This document shows positions 1 to 5,642 of a DNA stretch of 5,729 nucleotides, one piece after another. How positions within the stretch are numbered: position 1 is the stretch's first letter; each line of letters starts with the position of its first letter. The position numbers and the translations under genes are program-made. The notes beneath the pieces were generated by a model. That model made no database searches, had not been told where the DNA came from, and saw only the letters and a program-made list of their open reading frames with translations. The stretch is from Rhodoferax sp. (lineage in GTDB: Bacteria > Pseudomonadota > Gammaproteobacteria > Burkholderiales > Burkholderiaceae_C), in contig JAKFXU010000205.1 in assembly GCA_021731215.1 (NCBI GenBank), positions 1 to 5,729 of the forward strand, read 5' to 3'.

Positions 1-637
1 CCACCTGGCTCTCATCGGCATAGCCCAGCGCCATGCCGCACACCAGCATCTCGTTGGCGCCGGCCCCGATATGCGGCAGGATGATGCGGGCGAAACTGTT
101 CCACGCCTGCTGCGGGCAGGTGTGCAGACCGCGCCCGCGCGCCGCCACCATGATGTTTTGCAGGAAGGTGCCGTAGTCCAGCAGCGAGCCCCGTCCCATG
201 CCGCGATCGACCGTGAACATCAGGCCGACCGGCGCGTCAAAGAACTTGTAATTGCGCTGGTGCTGCAGATGCATCTTGTCCCGGTCGCCCTTGGCAATGC
301 CGAGCAGGCCGTACAGACCCCAGCCGTTCTCACGGCGGCGGTCAATATAGGGGCTGAACCATTTTTCGGGGTAGTAGTCGTATTCTTCCTGGTAGTCGGC
401 GGCCAGCGCCGGATTGGCGCGAATGGCATCGTGGACCGCGCACACCTTGTCCACCAGCGCGGCGCGGCTCGCGCCCTGCAATACGTACACCTTCCAGGGC
501 TGGGCGTTGGTGCCCGAGGGCGCCCGGCTGGCGACCTGCAGCAACTCGGTCAGGGTTTCGCGCGCAACCGCTTGCTGGGTAAAGGCACGCACGGCCATGC
601 GCGAGGTGATGGCGTCGTCCACGACGGTGTGGGTCAT
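1..637 (-). CDS. Nitroreductase-family FMN oxidoreductase (partial, C-terminus beyond left edge)
   Basis: Reading leftwards from the ATG at 637-635, the frame stays open to base 1 (212 codons, no stop), so the last residues lie outside the window. The family is FMN-dependent NAD(P)H oxidoreductases that reduce nitroaromatics, quinones or similar acceptors, usually as cytosolic dimers. Visible family marks are an N-terminal SRMAVRAF stretch (residues about 12-19), the flavin-site segment RAPSGTNAQPWKVYVL near residues 39-54, a YGTFLQNIMVAARARGLHTC helix in the last third, and GMALGYADES near the visible end. A typical member has about 220-230 residues, so little is missing. The start is supported by GGAG (positions 646-649 on the opposite strand) 7-8 bases upstream. 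The ATG overlaps the thioesterase stop as ATGA, implying translational coupling in one transcript. The true substrate cannot be read from the sequence. Family call is firm; the physiological role is unknown. Confidence 0.9.
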   Translation of the reverse strand, partial: MTHTVVDDAITSRMAVRAFTQQAVARETLTELLQVASRAPSGTNAQPWKVYVLQGASRAALVDKVCAVHDAIRANPALAADYQEEYDYYPEKWFSPYIDRRRENGWGLYGLLGIAKGDRDKMHLQHQRNYKFFDAPVGLMFTVDRGMGRGSLLDYGTFLQNIMVAARGRGLHTCPQQAWNSFARIILPHIGAGANEMLVCGMALGYADESQV

Positions 638-1080
638 ACCAGGGTCTCCAGAACAGATTTCAGATTGCGCGGCAAGGGCACCGGGCGGCGGCTTTGCCGG
701 TCCACATAGACGTGGACAAAGTGACCCTTGGCCGCCGTCAGCGGCGCGCCCTGCGCAAACAGGCCGACTTCATAGCGCACGCTGCTAGCGCCCAGCCGGG
801 CGACGCGAATACCGGCCTGCACCGCTTGCGGGAAGGCCAGCGGGGCAAAGTAATGGCACTGGGTTTCAACCACCAGGCCGATGGTCTCGCCGTGGTCGAT
901 GTCGAGCACGCCCTGCTCGATCAGGTAGCCATTGACGGCGGTATCGAACCAACTGTAATAGACCACGTTGTTGACGTGACCGTAGGCGTCGTTGTCCATC
1001 CAGCGCGTGCCCAGCGTGCGCCAGACCTTGTAGGCGCTGCGCGGCGCGGCTTGGGGTTTTTCAGGTTTGGGCTCAGTCAT
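634..1080 (-). CDS. Acyl-CoA thioesterase, hot-dog fold (YbgC/FadM, 4HBT-like)
   Basis: This is a 148-residue single-domain hot-dog protein, the usual size for the 4-hydroxybenzoyl-CoA thioesterase-like family, which hydrolyses acyl-CoA thioesters in the cytoplasm. The hallmark RWMDNDAYGHVNNVVYY lies at residues 26-42. Asp31 matches the position of the catalytic Asp of YbgC-type enzymes, and GHVNN is characteristic of the FadM-like branch. A central helix (SWFDTAVNGYL) and strand-rich second half (VETQCHYFAPLAF, then SSVRYEVGLF and GHFVHVYVD) complete the fold. The N-terminal 15 residues are polar, Pro/Lys-rich and probably disordered. The Shine-Dalgarno is weak (a GAG about 8 bases before the ATG). 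The gene is the first of a two-gene minus-strand unit with the nitroreductase and is divergent from the phasin. Chain-length preference cannot be inferred. Aromatic acyl-CoA or medium-chain acyl-CoA are both possible. Confidence 0.92.
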   Translation of the reverse strand: MTEPKPEKPQAAPRSAYKVWRTLGTRWMDNDAYGHVNNVVYYSWFDTAVNGYLIEQGVLDIDHGETIGLVVETQCHYFAPLAFPQAVQAGIRVARLGASSVRYEVGLFAQGAPLTAAKGHFVHVYVDRQSRRPVPLPRNLKSVLETLV

Positions 1081-1137
1081 GGGGACTCATTCTGCCAGTG
1101 CGCCAGAGCCTGACTTTCTAGAACGCCCCATCTAATA

Positions 1138-1152
1138 TGTTGCAACGCAACA
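1138..1152. promoter_or_regulatory. Perfect dyad TGTTGC-AAC-GCAACA, candidate PhaR operator (upstream copy)
   Basis: This is a perfect inverted repeat with 6-base arms around 3 bases. It ends 8 bases before the -35 hexamer of the phasin promoter. A near-identical dyad with the same spacing occurs at 1197-1211, with centres 59 bases apart. PhaR, the PHA-responsive repressor of phasin genes, is known to bind TGC/GCA-rich sites in phasin promoters. Assignment to PhaR is inferred from that knowledge and the neighbouring gene. The site could also affect the divergent thioesterase unit. Confidence 0.55.
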
Positions 1153-1160
1153 AAAATCGC

Positions 1161-1188
1161 TTGCATGGGCTCGGGATAACCCTATAAT
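1161..1188 (+). promoter_or_regulatory. Sigma-70 promoter of the phasin gene
   Basis: TTGCAT (1161-1166) and a perfect TATAAT (1183-1188) are separated by 16 bases. Transcription would start near 1195, giving a leader of about 87 bases before the phasin ATG. The promoter is the best match to the consensus in the window and lies between two matching dyads, which suggests strong but repressible expression. Confidence 0.8.
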
Positions 1189-1196
1189 TCAGACCG

Positions 1197-1211
1197 TGCT
1201 GCACTGCAACA
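1197..1211. promoter_or_regulatory. Dyad TGCTGC-ACT-GCAACA, candidate PhaR operator (downstream copy)
   Basis: Six-base arms around 3 bases with one mismatch to perfect symmetry. The right arm GCAACA is identical to that of the dyad at 1138-1152. It begins about where transcription should start, a position where a bound repressor would block initiation or early elongation. That it binds PhaR is inference. Confidence 0.55.
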
Positions 1212-1249
1212 TACACCGGGCAAGGGCTGGGTTACGGCGCAGAACCTGT

Positions 1250-1268
1250 TTTTTTACCTCTTTTTTAC
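1250..1268 (+). repeat. Short direct repeat TTTTTTAC in the phasin leader
   Basis: TTTTTTAC occurs at 1250-1257 and 1261-1268, with only three bases between, just before the phasin Shine-Dalgarno sequence. The result is an unstructured, U-rich leader in a GC-rich genome, which may help ribosome loading. It may have no specific function. Confidence 0.5.
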
Positions 1269-1281
1269 TGGAGAAATTAAT

Positions 1282-1824
1282 ATGTTGACCGTCGAACAAG
1301 TCATGGCGTCCCAGAAAGCAAGCGTCGAGACCCTGCTGGGTCTGACTTCCAAAGCCTTTGAAGGCGTGGAAAAAATTATTGAACTCAACCTGACCGCTTC
1401 CAAAGCTGCGCTGGCCGAGAGCGGCGAGCACGCCAAAGCCCTGTTGAGCGTGAAAGACGCACAAGAGTTGCTGGCCCTGCAATCGAGCCTGCTGCAGCCC
1501 CTGGCTGAAAAAGCGGCCGCTTACAACCGTCACCTGTATGACATCGCTTCTGGCTCGAGCACCGAGTTCAGCAAAACGCTTGAAGCTCAAGCGGCTGACG
1601 CCCAGAAGAAGTTCATGGGTCTGGTCGACACAGCTGCCAAGAACGCGCCCGCTGGCTCCGAGTCCGCGGTGGCCGTGATGAAGAGTGCCGTGTCGGCTGC
1701 CAACAATGCGCTGGAGTCGGTGCAAAAAGCGGTCAAGCAGGCAACTGATGCCGCCGAAGCCAATTTCAACGCCGTGGCCGCTTCTGCCGTGGACGCCGCC
1801 AAGCCAGCCGCCAAAAAGCGTTAA
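1282..1824 (+). CDS. phaP: Phasin, PHA-granule-associated protein
   Basis: This 180-residue protein matches the betaproteobacterial phasin family (Phasin_2 type), small amphipathic proteins that coat polyhydroxyalkanoate granules, set their number and size, and block non-specific protein binding. It is almost wholly helical. Residues 1-105 carry the core, including [19 protein letters not shown], the [12 protein letters not shown] stretch, and [17 protein letters not shown] around residues 80-96. The C-terminal part is Ala-rich with spaced charges and ends in a basic KPAAKKR tail. There is no signal peptide. The ATG follows a good GGAGA (1270-1274) at 7 bases. The gene is monocistronic: its own sigma-70 promoter lies upstream and an intrinsic terminator lies downstream at 2000-2030. 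Paired TGYTGC-N3-GCAACA dyads suggest control by PhaR, with release of repression when PHA accumulates. No PHA synthase or depolymerase is in the window. Confidence 0.95.
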   Translation: MLTVEQVMASQKASVETLLGLTSKAFEGVEKIIELNLTASKAALAESGEHAKALLSVKDAQELLALQSSLLQPLAEKAAAYNRHLYDIASGSSTEFSKTLEAQAADAQKKFMGLVDTAAKNAPAGSESAVAVMKSAVSAANNALESVQKAVKQATDAAEANFNAVAASAVDAAKPAAKKR

Positions 1825-1890
1825 TCAAGCAAGCTGGGGGCAAGCAACACCGAGGTAAGTCGCATTTTTTGCGCCCTGCCTCTAGCGAAT

Positions 1891-1904
1891 CAGGGAAAAC
1901 CCTG
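1891..1904. repeat. Inverted repeat CAGGG-AAAA-CCCTG
   Basis: Perfect 5-base arms with an AAAA loop lie 66 bases after the phasin stop. It could be a small RNA hairpin in the phasin 3' end or a protein-binding palindrome. There is no T-tract, so it is not a terminator. Confidence 0.5.
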
Positions 1905-1931
1905 CGATACTTGACCCAAGTTAGATTTTTG

Positions 1932-1948
1932 AGAAACAAGTAGTTTCT
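1932..1948. repeat. Inverted repeat AGAAAC-AAGTA-GTTTCT
   Basis: Perfect 6-base arms with a 5-base loop in the phasin 3' untranslated region. No T-tract follows. With the neighbouring hairpin and the terminator it makes a structured 3' end that might protect the message or release a small RNA. That role is inference. Confidence 0.45.
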
Positions 1949-1999
1949 ACCGGTTGTCTCCTCGGGTCCTTTCGAAACCAACAGGTTCAGGGATCCCTT

Positions 2000-2030
2000 A
2001 AGGGCTGGTCGCAAGACCAGCCCTTTTTTT
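2000..2030 (+). terminator. Rho-independent terminator of phaP
   Basis: AAGGGCTGGTC (2000-2010) pairs perfectly with GACCAGCCCTT (2015-2025) across a GCAA tetraloop of the GNRA class. Seven T residues follow at 2024-2030. The 11-bp GC-rich stem and T-tract are a textbook intrinsic terminator for plus-strand transcription, so nqr needs its own promoter downstream. Confidence 0.93.
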
Positions 2031-2034
2031 ATGG

Positions 2035-2052
2035 TGCGCCCGACCGGGCGCA
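2035..2052. repeat. GC-rich hairpin just beyond the phaP terminator
   Basis: TGCGCCC (2035-2041) and GGGCGCA (2046-2052) pair perfectly around GACC. G-U pairs could lengthen it slightly. It lies 5 bases after the terminator T-tract and has no T-tract of its own. It may be a back-up block to read-through or an RNA-stabilising structure for any read-through transcript. Confidence 0.5.
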
Positions 2053-2116
2053 TCGACTTGGACGGACGCCGATCCGGTCTCATCTACCCAGGGTGAATTT
2101 GGAATAATCTTCAGCG

Positions 2117-2137
2117 AAATCAGATAGTTATCGATTT
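2117..2137. promoter_or_regulatory. A/T-rich dyad upstream of nqrA, candidate operator
   Basis: AAATC-a-GATA (2117-2126) is matched by TATCGATTT (2129-2137) around GT. Nine bases pair on each side, with one extra A (2122) in the left arm. It is the most symmetrical element between the phaP terminator and nqrA and sits about 20 bases before a TATAAA box. It could bind an nqr regulator. No known regulator motif was recognised. Confidence 0.35.
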
Positions 2138-2162
2138 TGATAGCCTGCAGACATTGTATAAA
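2137..2162 (+). promoter_or_regulatory. Weak candidate promoter for the nqr operon
   Basis: TATAAA (2157-2162) is a plausible -10 box. The nearest -35-like hexamer, TTGATA (2137-2142), is only 14 bases away, shorter than the usual 16-18. A start near 2169 would give a leader of about 57 bases before nqrA. It lies inside the upstream extension of the nqrA frame, which supports a start codon further down. An activator-dependent or different promoter is equally possible. Confidence 0.3.
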
Positions 2163-2210
2163 ACACCACGAAATGTGATACTTCATGCATCTTTGTTCGA
2201 ACTGACGCAT

Positions 2211-2217
2211 AAAGGGA
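2211..2217 (+). promoter_or_regulatory. nqrA: Shine-Dalgarno AAAGGGA deciding the nqrA start
   Basis: AAAGGGA lies 8 bases before the in-frame TTG at 2226. An ATG at 2218-2220 abuts the AAAGGGA but is in another frame and too close to be used efficiently. The GTG at 2241 is 23 bases away and has no Shine-Dalgarno sequence of its own. This favours TTG 2226 as the start. Confidence 0.6.
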
Positions 2218-2225
2218 ATGTTGAT

Positions 2226-3593
2226 TTGGTCAAGACCTCTGTGCTTATCAAGAACGGCTTGGATCTGCCGATCAGCGGCAAACCGGAGCAGCGTATCCAT
2301 AGCGCCAAAGCCGTCCGCCACGTTGCCGTTCTGGGCGTGGATCACATCGATCTCAAACCCACCATGCTCGCGGTCGAAGGGGAGCGGATCAAGCTCGGCC
2401 AAGCGCTGTTCGAGCATAAGAAGCTAGCCGGCGTGCGCTTCACTGCGCCGGGTGCCGGCGAGGTGATTGCCATTCATCGTGGCGCCCAGCGCCTGCTCCA
2501 GTCAGTCATCATCCGGCTTGACGAAACCGGGGACGAGGAACTTTTCAGCGCCTACGGCGCCGGCCAACTGGCCGGCCTGACAGAAGCGCAGGTCGTGGAA
2601 AATCTATTGGCATCGGGCCTGTGGACTGCCTTGCGCACCCGTCCCTACAGCAAGGTGCCCGACCCGGCCAGCCGCCCGGCCGCGATCTTCGTGACGGCCA
2701 TGGACAGCAACCCGCTGGCCGCCGATCCGGTGCCGATTATTGCGGCACAGGCTGAGTCGTTCGGCCACGGTCTGACCGTGCTATCGCGTCTTGGCGCCAT
2801 GCCGCTGTGGGTCTGCCAGTCACCCGCAGCCGCGCTGGCGCTGCCGCCGGGCCTGGCCCAACTGCAACAGGCCAGTTTCGAAGGCCCGCACCCAGCCGGT
2901 CTGGTGGGCACGCACATTCATTTCATCGAACCGGTAGACGCACGCAAGAGCGTCTGGCACCTCAACTACCAGGAGGTGATCGCTATCGGCAAGCTGTTCA
3001 CCAGCGGCCGCTTATGGACCGAACGCATCGTGGCGCTGGGCGGCCCCCAGGTCAGGCAGCCGCGCCTGTTGCGCACCCGGCTCGGCGCCTGCATAGCGGA
3101 ACTGGTCCAGGATGAGCTTCAGGCCGGTGATAACCGCGTCATCTCGGGTTCGGTCTGGTCCGGGCGTCACGCGGCCGGCTGGTCGTCCTATCTGGGGCGC
3201 CATCATCTGCAGGTCTGCGTGCTCAAGGAAGGGACAGAACGAGAGTTCATGGGCTGGCTCGCGCCCGGACGCAAAAAGTTCTCCCAGGCCAACGTCATGC
3301 TGTCGAGTTTCTTGCGCAAGCGCGGGGAGGAGTTTGATTTGACCACCAGCCAGAACGGTAGCCCGCGCGCCATGCTGCCATTTGGCAGCTTCGAGGATGT
3401 CATGCCGCTGGACATCCTGCCGACGCAGTTGCTGCGCTACCTGCTTGTGGGCGACAGCGACATGGCGCAGAAGCTGGGCTGTCTGGAACTCGACGAGGAA
3501 GACCTCGCGTTGTGCTCCTTCGTGTGCGTGGGCAAGATCGACTACGGCCCGCTCCTGCGCAGGATGCTGAGCCAGATTGAGAGGGAAGGCTGA
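2226..3593 (+). CDS. nqrA: Na+-translocating NADH:quinone oxidoreductase subunit A
   Basis: NqrA is the cytoplasm-facing, membrane-associated subunit of the six-subunit Na+-NQR complex, which couples NADH-to-ubiquinone electron transfer to Na+ export. From TTG 2226 the product has 455 residues, against about 446 in Vibrio. Family marks are the N-terminal [14 protein letters not shown] (residues 7-20), a biotinyl/lipoyl-like segment ([16 protein letters not shown] at 51-66, then FTAPGAGEV at 73-81), [15 protein letters not shown] (131-145), [15 protein letters not shown] (218-232) and VALGGPQV (269-276). The C-terminal part contains [18 protein letters not shown] and ends [21 protein letters not shown]. 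There is no in-frame ATG near the N-terminus. TTG 2226 has the only good Shine-Dalgarno; GTG 2241 would match the family N-terminus most closely (450 residues). The open frame continues up to TTG 2154, but that region holds a promoter-like box. Its TGA shares one base with the nqrB ATG. Confidence 0.97.
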   Translation: MVKTSVLIKNGLDLPISGKPEQRIHSAKAVRHVAVLGVDHIDLKPTMLAVEGERIKLGQALFEHKKLAGVRFTAPGAGEVIAIHRGAQRLLQSVIIRLDETGDEELFSAYGAGQLAGLTEAQVVENLLASGLWTALRTRPYSKVPDPASRPAAIFVTAMDSNPLAADPVPIIAAQAESFGHGLTVLSRLGAMPLWVCQSPAAALALPPGLAQLQQASFEGPHPAGLVGTHIHFIEPVDARKSVWHLNYQEVIAIGKLFTSGRLWTERIVALGGPQVRQPRLLRTRLGACIAELVQDELQAGDNRVISGSVWSGRHAAGWSSYLGRHHLQVCVLKEGTEREFMGWLAPGRKKFSQANVMLSSFLRKRGEEFDLTTSQNGSPRAMLPFGSFEDVMPLDILPTQLLRYLLVGDSDMAQKLGCLELDEEDLALCSFVCVGKIDYGPLLRRMLSQIEREG

Positions 3594-4807
3594 TGGCAGG
3601 CCTGCGGCGCCATCTCGAGCGCATCCAACCGATGTTTGCCAAGGGCGGCCGGTTGGAGCGATATTTCGCGGTGTACGAGATGGTGGATAGCTTCCTGTAT
3701 ACATCGCCTGACACGACCCGAACAGCGCCCCACGTGCGCGACGGCATTGATCTGAAGCGGCTGATGATTTATGTGGTGATTGCACTTATTCCCTGCATCC
3801 TGTGGAGTTGGTTCAACACCGGCTACCAAGCCAATCTGGCACTGGCGCAAATGGGCGCAGTCAAGGAGGGCTGGCGTGGCGAACTGCTTGCCGCGCTCAA
3901 TATCGGATTTGACTCCGGCCGTATTTTTGCCAATATGGCGCATGGTTTCCTGTATTTTCTGCCGCTGTATCTGACTACCCTGATCGTGGGCGGCCTGTGG
4001 GAAGTGCTGTTCGCCACGGTGCGCAACAAGCAGGTCAATGAGGGGTTTCTGGTTACTTCCATGCTGTTCACCCTGACCCTGCCCCCAGCCATGCCGCTGT
4101 GGATGGTGGCGCTCGGGATCAGCTTCGGGGTGGTGATCGGCAAGGAGATCTTCGGCGGGACCGGCAAGAATTTTCTCAACCCGGCCCTGACCGGCCGGGC
4201 TTTCCTTTACTTCGCCTATCCCGCCGCCATCTCCGGCGACCAAGTGTGGGTGGCGGTGGATGGCTATTCCGGCGCCACCCCGCTCAGTCTGGGTGCAATC
4301 GGCGGCATGGAGGCGATCGCCAACGGGGGCTATACATGGTGGAATGCCTTTATCGGCCTGATGCCGGGCTCCCTGGGGGAGACCTCCACCCTGGCCTGCC
4401 TGATCGGCGCCGCTTTCCTGATCTATACCCGGGTCGGCTCCTGGCGCATCATCCTGGGCGTCTTTCTGGGCATGGTTGGCACCACGCTGCTGTTCAATGC
4501 CGTCGGCAGCGACACCAATCCAATGATGGCCATGCCCTGGCACTGGCATCTGGTTCTGGGCGGTTTTGCCTTTGGCATGGTCTTCATGGCCACCGACCCG
4601 GTTTCAGCCGCCATGACCACGGCCGGGCGCTGGGTCTTCGGCCTTCTGATCGGTGCCATGACCGTGCTGATCCGGGTGGCAAATCCAGCTTTTCCAGAAG
4701 GCATCATGCTGGCCATTTTGTTTGCCAATATTTTCGCGCCGCTGATAGATCACGCGGTGATCCAGCTCAACATCCGCCGCCGGCTGCGCCGCCATGGCCG
4801 CTCCTGA
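3593..4807 (+). CDS. nqrB: Na+-translocating NADH:quinone oxidoreductase subunit B
   Basis: NqrB is the large integral-membrane subunit of Na+-NQR. It carries covalent FMN, non-covalent riboflavin and the quinone site, and takes part in Na+ movement. This 404-residue product is close to family length (about 410-415). A cytoplasmic N-terminal stretch leads into membrane segments near residues 56-75, 116-141, 153-182, 263-280, 285-303, 318-335, 345-362 and 370-390. The conserved [15 protein letters not shown] (145-159), [18 protein letters not shown] (182-199) and [16 protein letters not shown] (201-216) are intact. The FMN site is [10 protein letters not shown], with the acceptor Thr at 229. 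It ends with a basic RRRLRRHGR tail. ATG 3593 overlaps the nqrA stop by one base (TGATG), with GAGAGGGAAGG just upstream as Shine-Dalgarno. It overlaps nqrC by 14 bases. No damage is seen. Confidence 0.97.
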   Translation: MAGLRRHLERIQPMFAKGGRLERYFAVYEMVDSFLYTSPDTTRTAPHVRDGIDLKRLMIYVVIALIPCILWSWFNTGYQANLALAQMGAVKEGWRGELLAALNIGFDSGRIFANMAHGFLYFLPLYLTTLIVGGLWEVLFATVRNKQVNEGFLVTSMLFTLTLPPAMPLWMVALGISFGVVIGKEIFGGTGKNFLNPALTGRAFLYFAYPAAISGDQVWVAVDGYSGATPLSLGAIGGMEAIANGGYTWWNAFIGLMPGSLGETSTLACLIGAAFLIYTRVGSWRIILGVFLGMVGTTLLFNAVGSDTNPMMAMPWHWHLVLGGFAFGMVFMATDPVSAAMTTAGRWVFGLLIGAMTVLIRVANPAFPEGIMLAILFANIFAPLIDHAVIQLNIRRRLRRHGRS

Positions 4808-5639
4808 ACCCGCTTTCGCTGTATCCGCTGCGCCTGCGCAGAGCCGAAGCAGGACGCTGCTGGTTGCCTTGGTGGTCTGCCTGGTCTGCTCGGTCGTGGT
4901 CGCCAGTGCCGCCGTGCTGCTCAAGCCGATCCAGGCCGCGAACCGGGAGGCCGACCGCAAGCGCCACATTATCGAGGTCTCCGGCCTGCTGCAGCAAGGA
5001 TTGACACCAGCGCAGGCCCATGCCCGAGTCCAGGTACGACTGGTCGAACTGGCCAGCGGCGTCGAAGTCGAAACGCCAAATCCCGAAACCTTCGATCTTG
5101 CCCGAGCCAGCAAGGATCCTGCGCTATCGACCGCGCTCGGCCGCAGTCATGACCTGGCGCAGATCAAGCGCAAACCGAAGTATCTGCCGGTCTATCGCAT
5201 TGCCGGCGACGACGGCAAGCTCAAGACGCTGATCCTGCCGGTTTACGGCTACGGCTTGTGGTCCACGATGTACGGCTTGCTCGCGCTCGAGGGCGATCTG
5301 CACACGGTGCAGGGTCTGCGGTTCTATCAGCATGCCGAGACGCCGGGACTGGGCGGTGAAATCGACAATCCCAGGTGGCGCGCGCAATGGCCGGGTAAAG
5401 TGGTGTTCGACGAGCAGTGGCGCGTTCAGATCGCGCTGGTCAAGGGTGCGGTTGACAGCTCTGGCGCCGATGCGCAGCACCAGGTTGACGGCCTGGCCGG
5501 CGCCACCATGACCGCGCGCGGTGTGACCAATTTGCTCAATTTCTGGCTGGGCGACGAGGGCTTTGCGCCTTACCTGGCCCGCTTGCGTGATGAACGGAGC
5601 CCAACGAGTAAGGTTAGATCGTGCGAAGCCACGATCTGA
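4794..5639 (+). CDS. nqrC: Na+-translocating NADH:quinone oxidoreductase subunit C
   Basis: NqrC is a single-span membrane flavoprotein of Na+-NQR with a periplasmic FMN domain. The 281-residue product exceeds the roughly 257 of Vibrio. One membrane helix lies at residues 21-43, followed by [12 protein letters not shown]. The soluble domain shows [19 protein letters not shown] (148-166), [13 protein letters not shown] (180-192) and the FMN attachment motif DGLAGATMT (232-240), with Thr238 as the likely acceptor for ApbE-type flavin transfer. The usual Ser/Thr before GAT is Ala here. The family C-terminus [19 protein letters not shown] (249-267) is intact but is followed by an unfamiliar 14-residue tail. 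No Shine-Dalgarno precedes ATG 4794. The start lies 14 bases inside nqrB, so translational coupling is likely. A strong hairpin (5612-5642) spans the stop codon, and the expected nqrD does not follow in the remaining 90 bases. Confidence 0.96.
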   Translation: MAAPEPAFAVSAAPAQSRSRTLLVALVVCLVCSVVVASAAVLLKPIQAANREADRKRHIIEVSGLLQQGLTPAQAHARVQVRLVELASGVEVETPNPETFDLARASKDPALSTALGRSHDLAQIKRKPKYLPVYRIAGDDGKLKTLILPVYGYGLWSTMYGLLALEGDLHTVQGLRFYQHAETPGLGGEIDNPRWRAQWPGKVVFDEQWRVQIALVKGAVDSSGADAQHQVDGLAGATMTARGVTNLLNFWLGDEGFAPYLARLRDERSPTSKVRSCEATI

Positions 5640-5642
5640 ACC
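5612..5642 (+). other. Long bulged hairpin spanning the nqrC stop
   Basis: GGTTAGATCGTG (5612-5623) pairs with CACGATCT (5630-5637) and AACC (5639-5642), around a CGAAGC loop and with G5638 bulged. This makes 12 base pairs. It covers the nqrC stop (5637-5639) and contains the GTG (5621) of the next frame. Only GTTTGTTGG follows, so it is a poor intrinsic terminator. AACC can also pair with GGTT at 5660-5663 (GAACCG with CGGTTC), giving an alternative fold. It could couple translation of the next frame to nqrC, process the transcript, or mark a recombination junction. Confidence 0.6.

Larger units (their letters stand above)
1825..2225. other. Gene-free stretch between phaP and nqrA
   Basis: I see no convincing gene here. 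The first 175 bases form the phasin 3' untranslated region, with small hairpins at 1891-1904 and 1932-1948 and two overlapping 10-base palindromes (AGGGATCCCT at 1989-1998, CCCTTAAGGG at 1995-2004). The terminator at 2000-2030 closes the phasin unit. Past it come a GC-rich hairpin (2035-2052), an A/T-rich dyad (2117-2137), a possible promoter and the nqrA leader. The frames that cross this region lack family features. Confidence 0.75.

Noticed and set aside
71..788. Plus-strand frames at 71-709 and 414-788
   Set aside because: They lie opposite the nitroreductase and the thioesterase, whose family motifs are read on the minus strand.
1229..1255. Possible terminator or attenuator in the phasin leader (GGTT...AACC followed by T7)
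   Set aside because: The stem is only 4-5 pairs with a 9-base loop and is too weak for termination. The T-tract is better seen as an A/T-rich leader.
1911..1940. TTGACC at 1911 as a -35 box for a promoter after phaP
   Set aside because: No -10-like hexamer lies at 16-18 bases downstream, where the sequence is AAACAA-like.
1998..2417. Minus-strand frames across the phaP-nqrA gap (1766-2083 and 1998-2417)
   Set aside because: They run across the terminator and into phaP or nqrA. No family features or ribosome sites were seen.
3012..3785. Minus-strand open frame (257 codons) opposite nqrA
   Set aside because: It is antisense to conserved nqrA, with no recognisable domain and no convincing ribosome site.
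3542..4549. Long minus-strand open frame (335 codons) opposite the nqrA end and nqrB
   Set aside because: It is antisense to unmistakable nqrB sequence. Its product is a low-complexity Gly/His/Gln-rich string with no family marks, which is expected in GC-rich DNA.
4099..5004. Plus-strand open frame (301 codons) overlapping nqrB and nqrC
   Set aside because: It is a shifted frame of nqrB and nqrC with an Arg/Gly/His/Pro-rich product. Both genes in the correct frames are clearly recognised.
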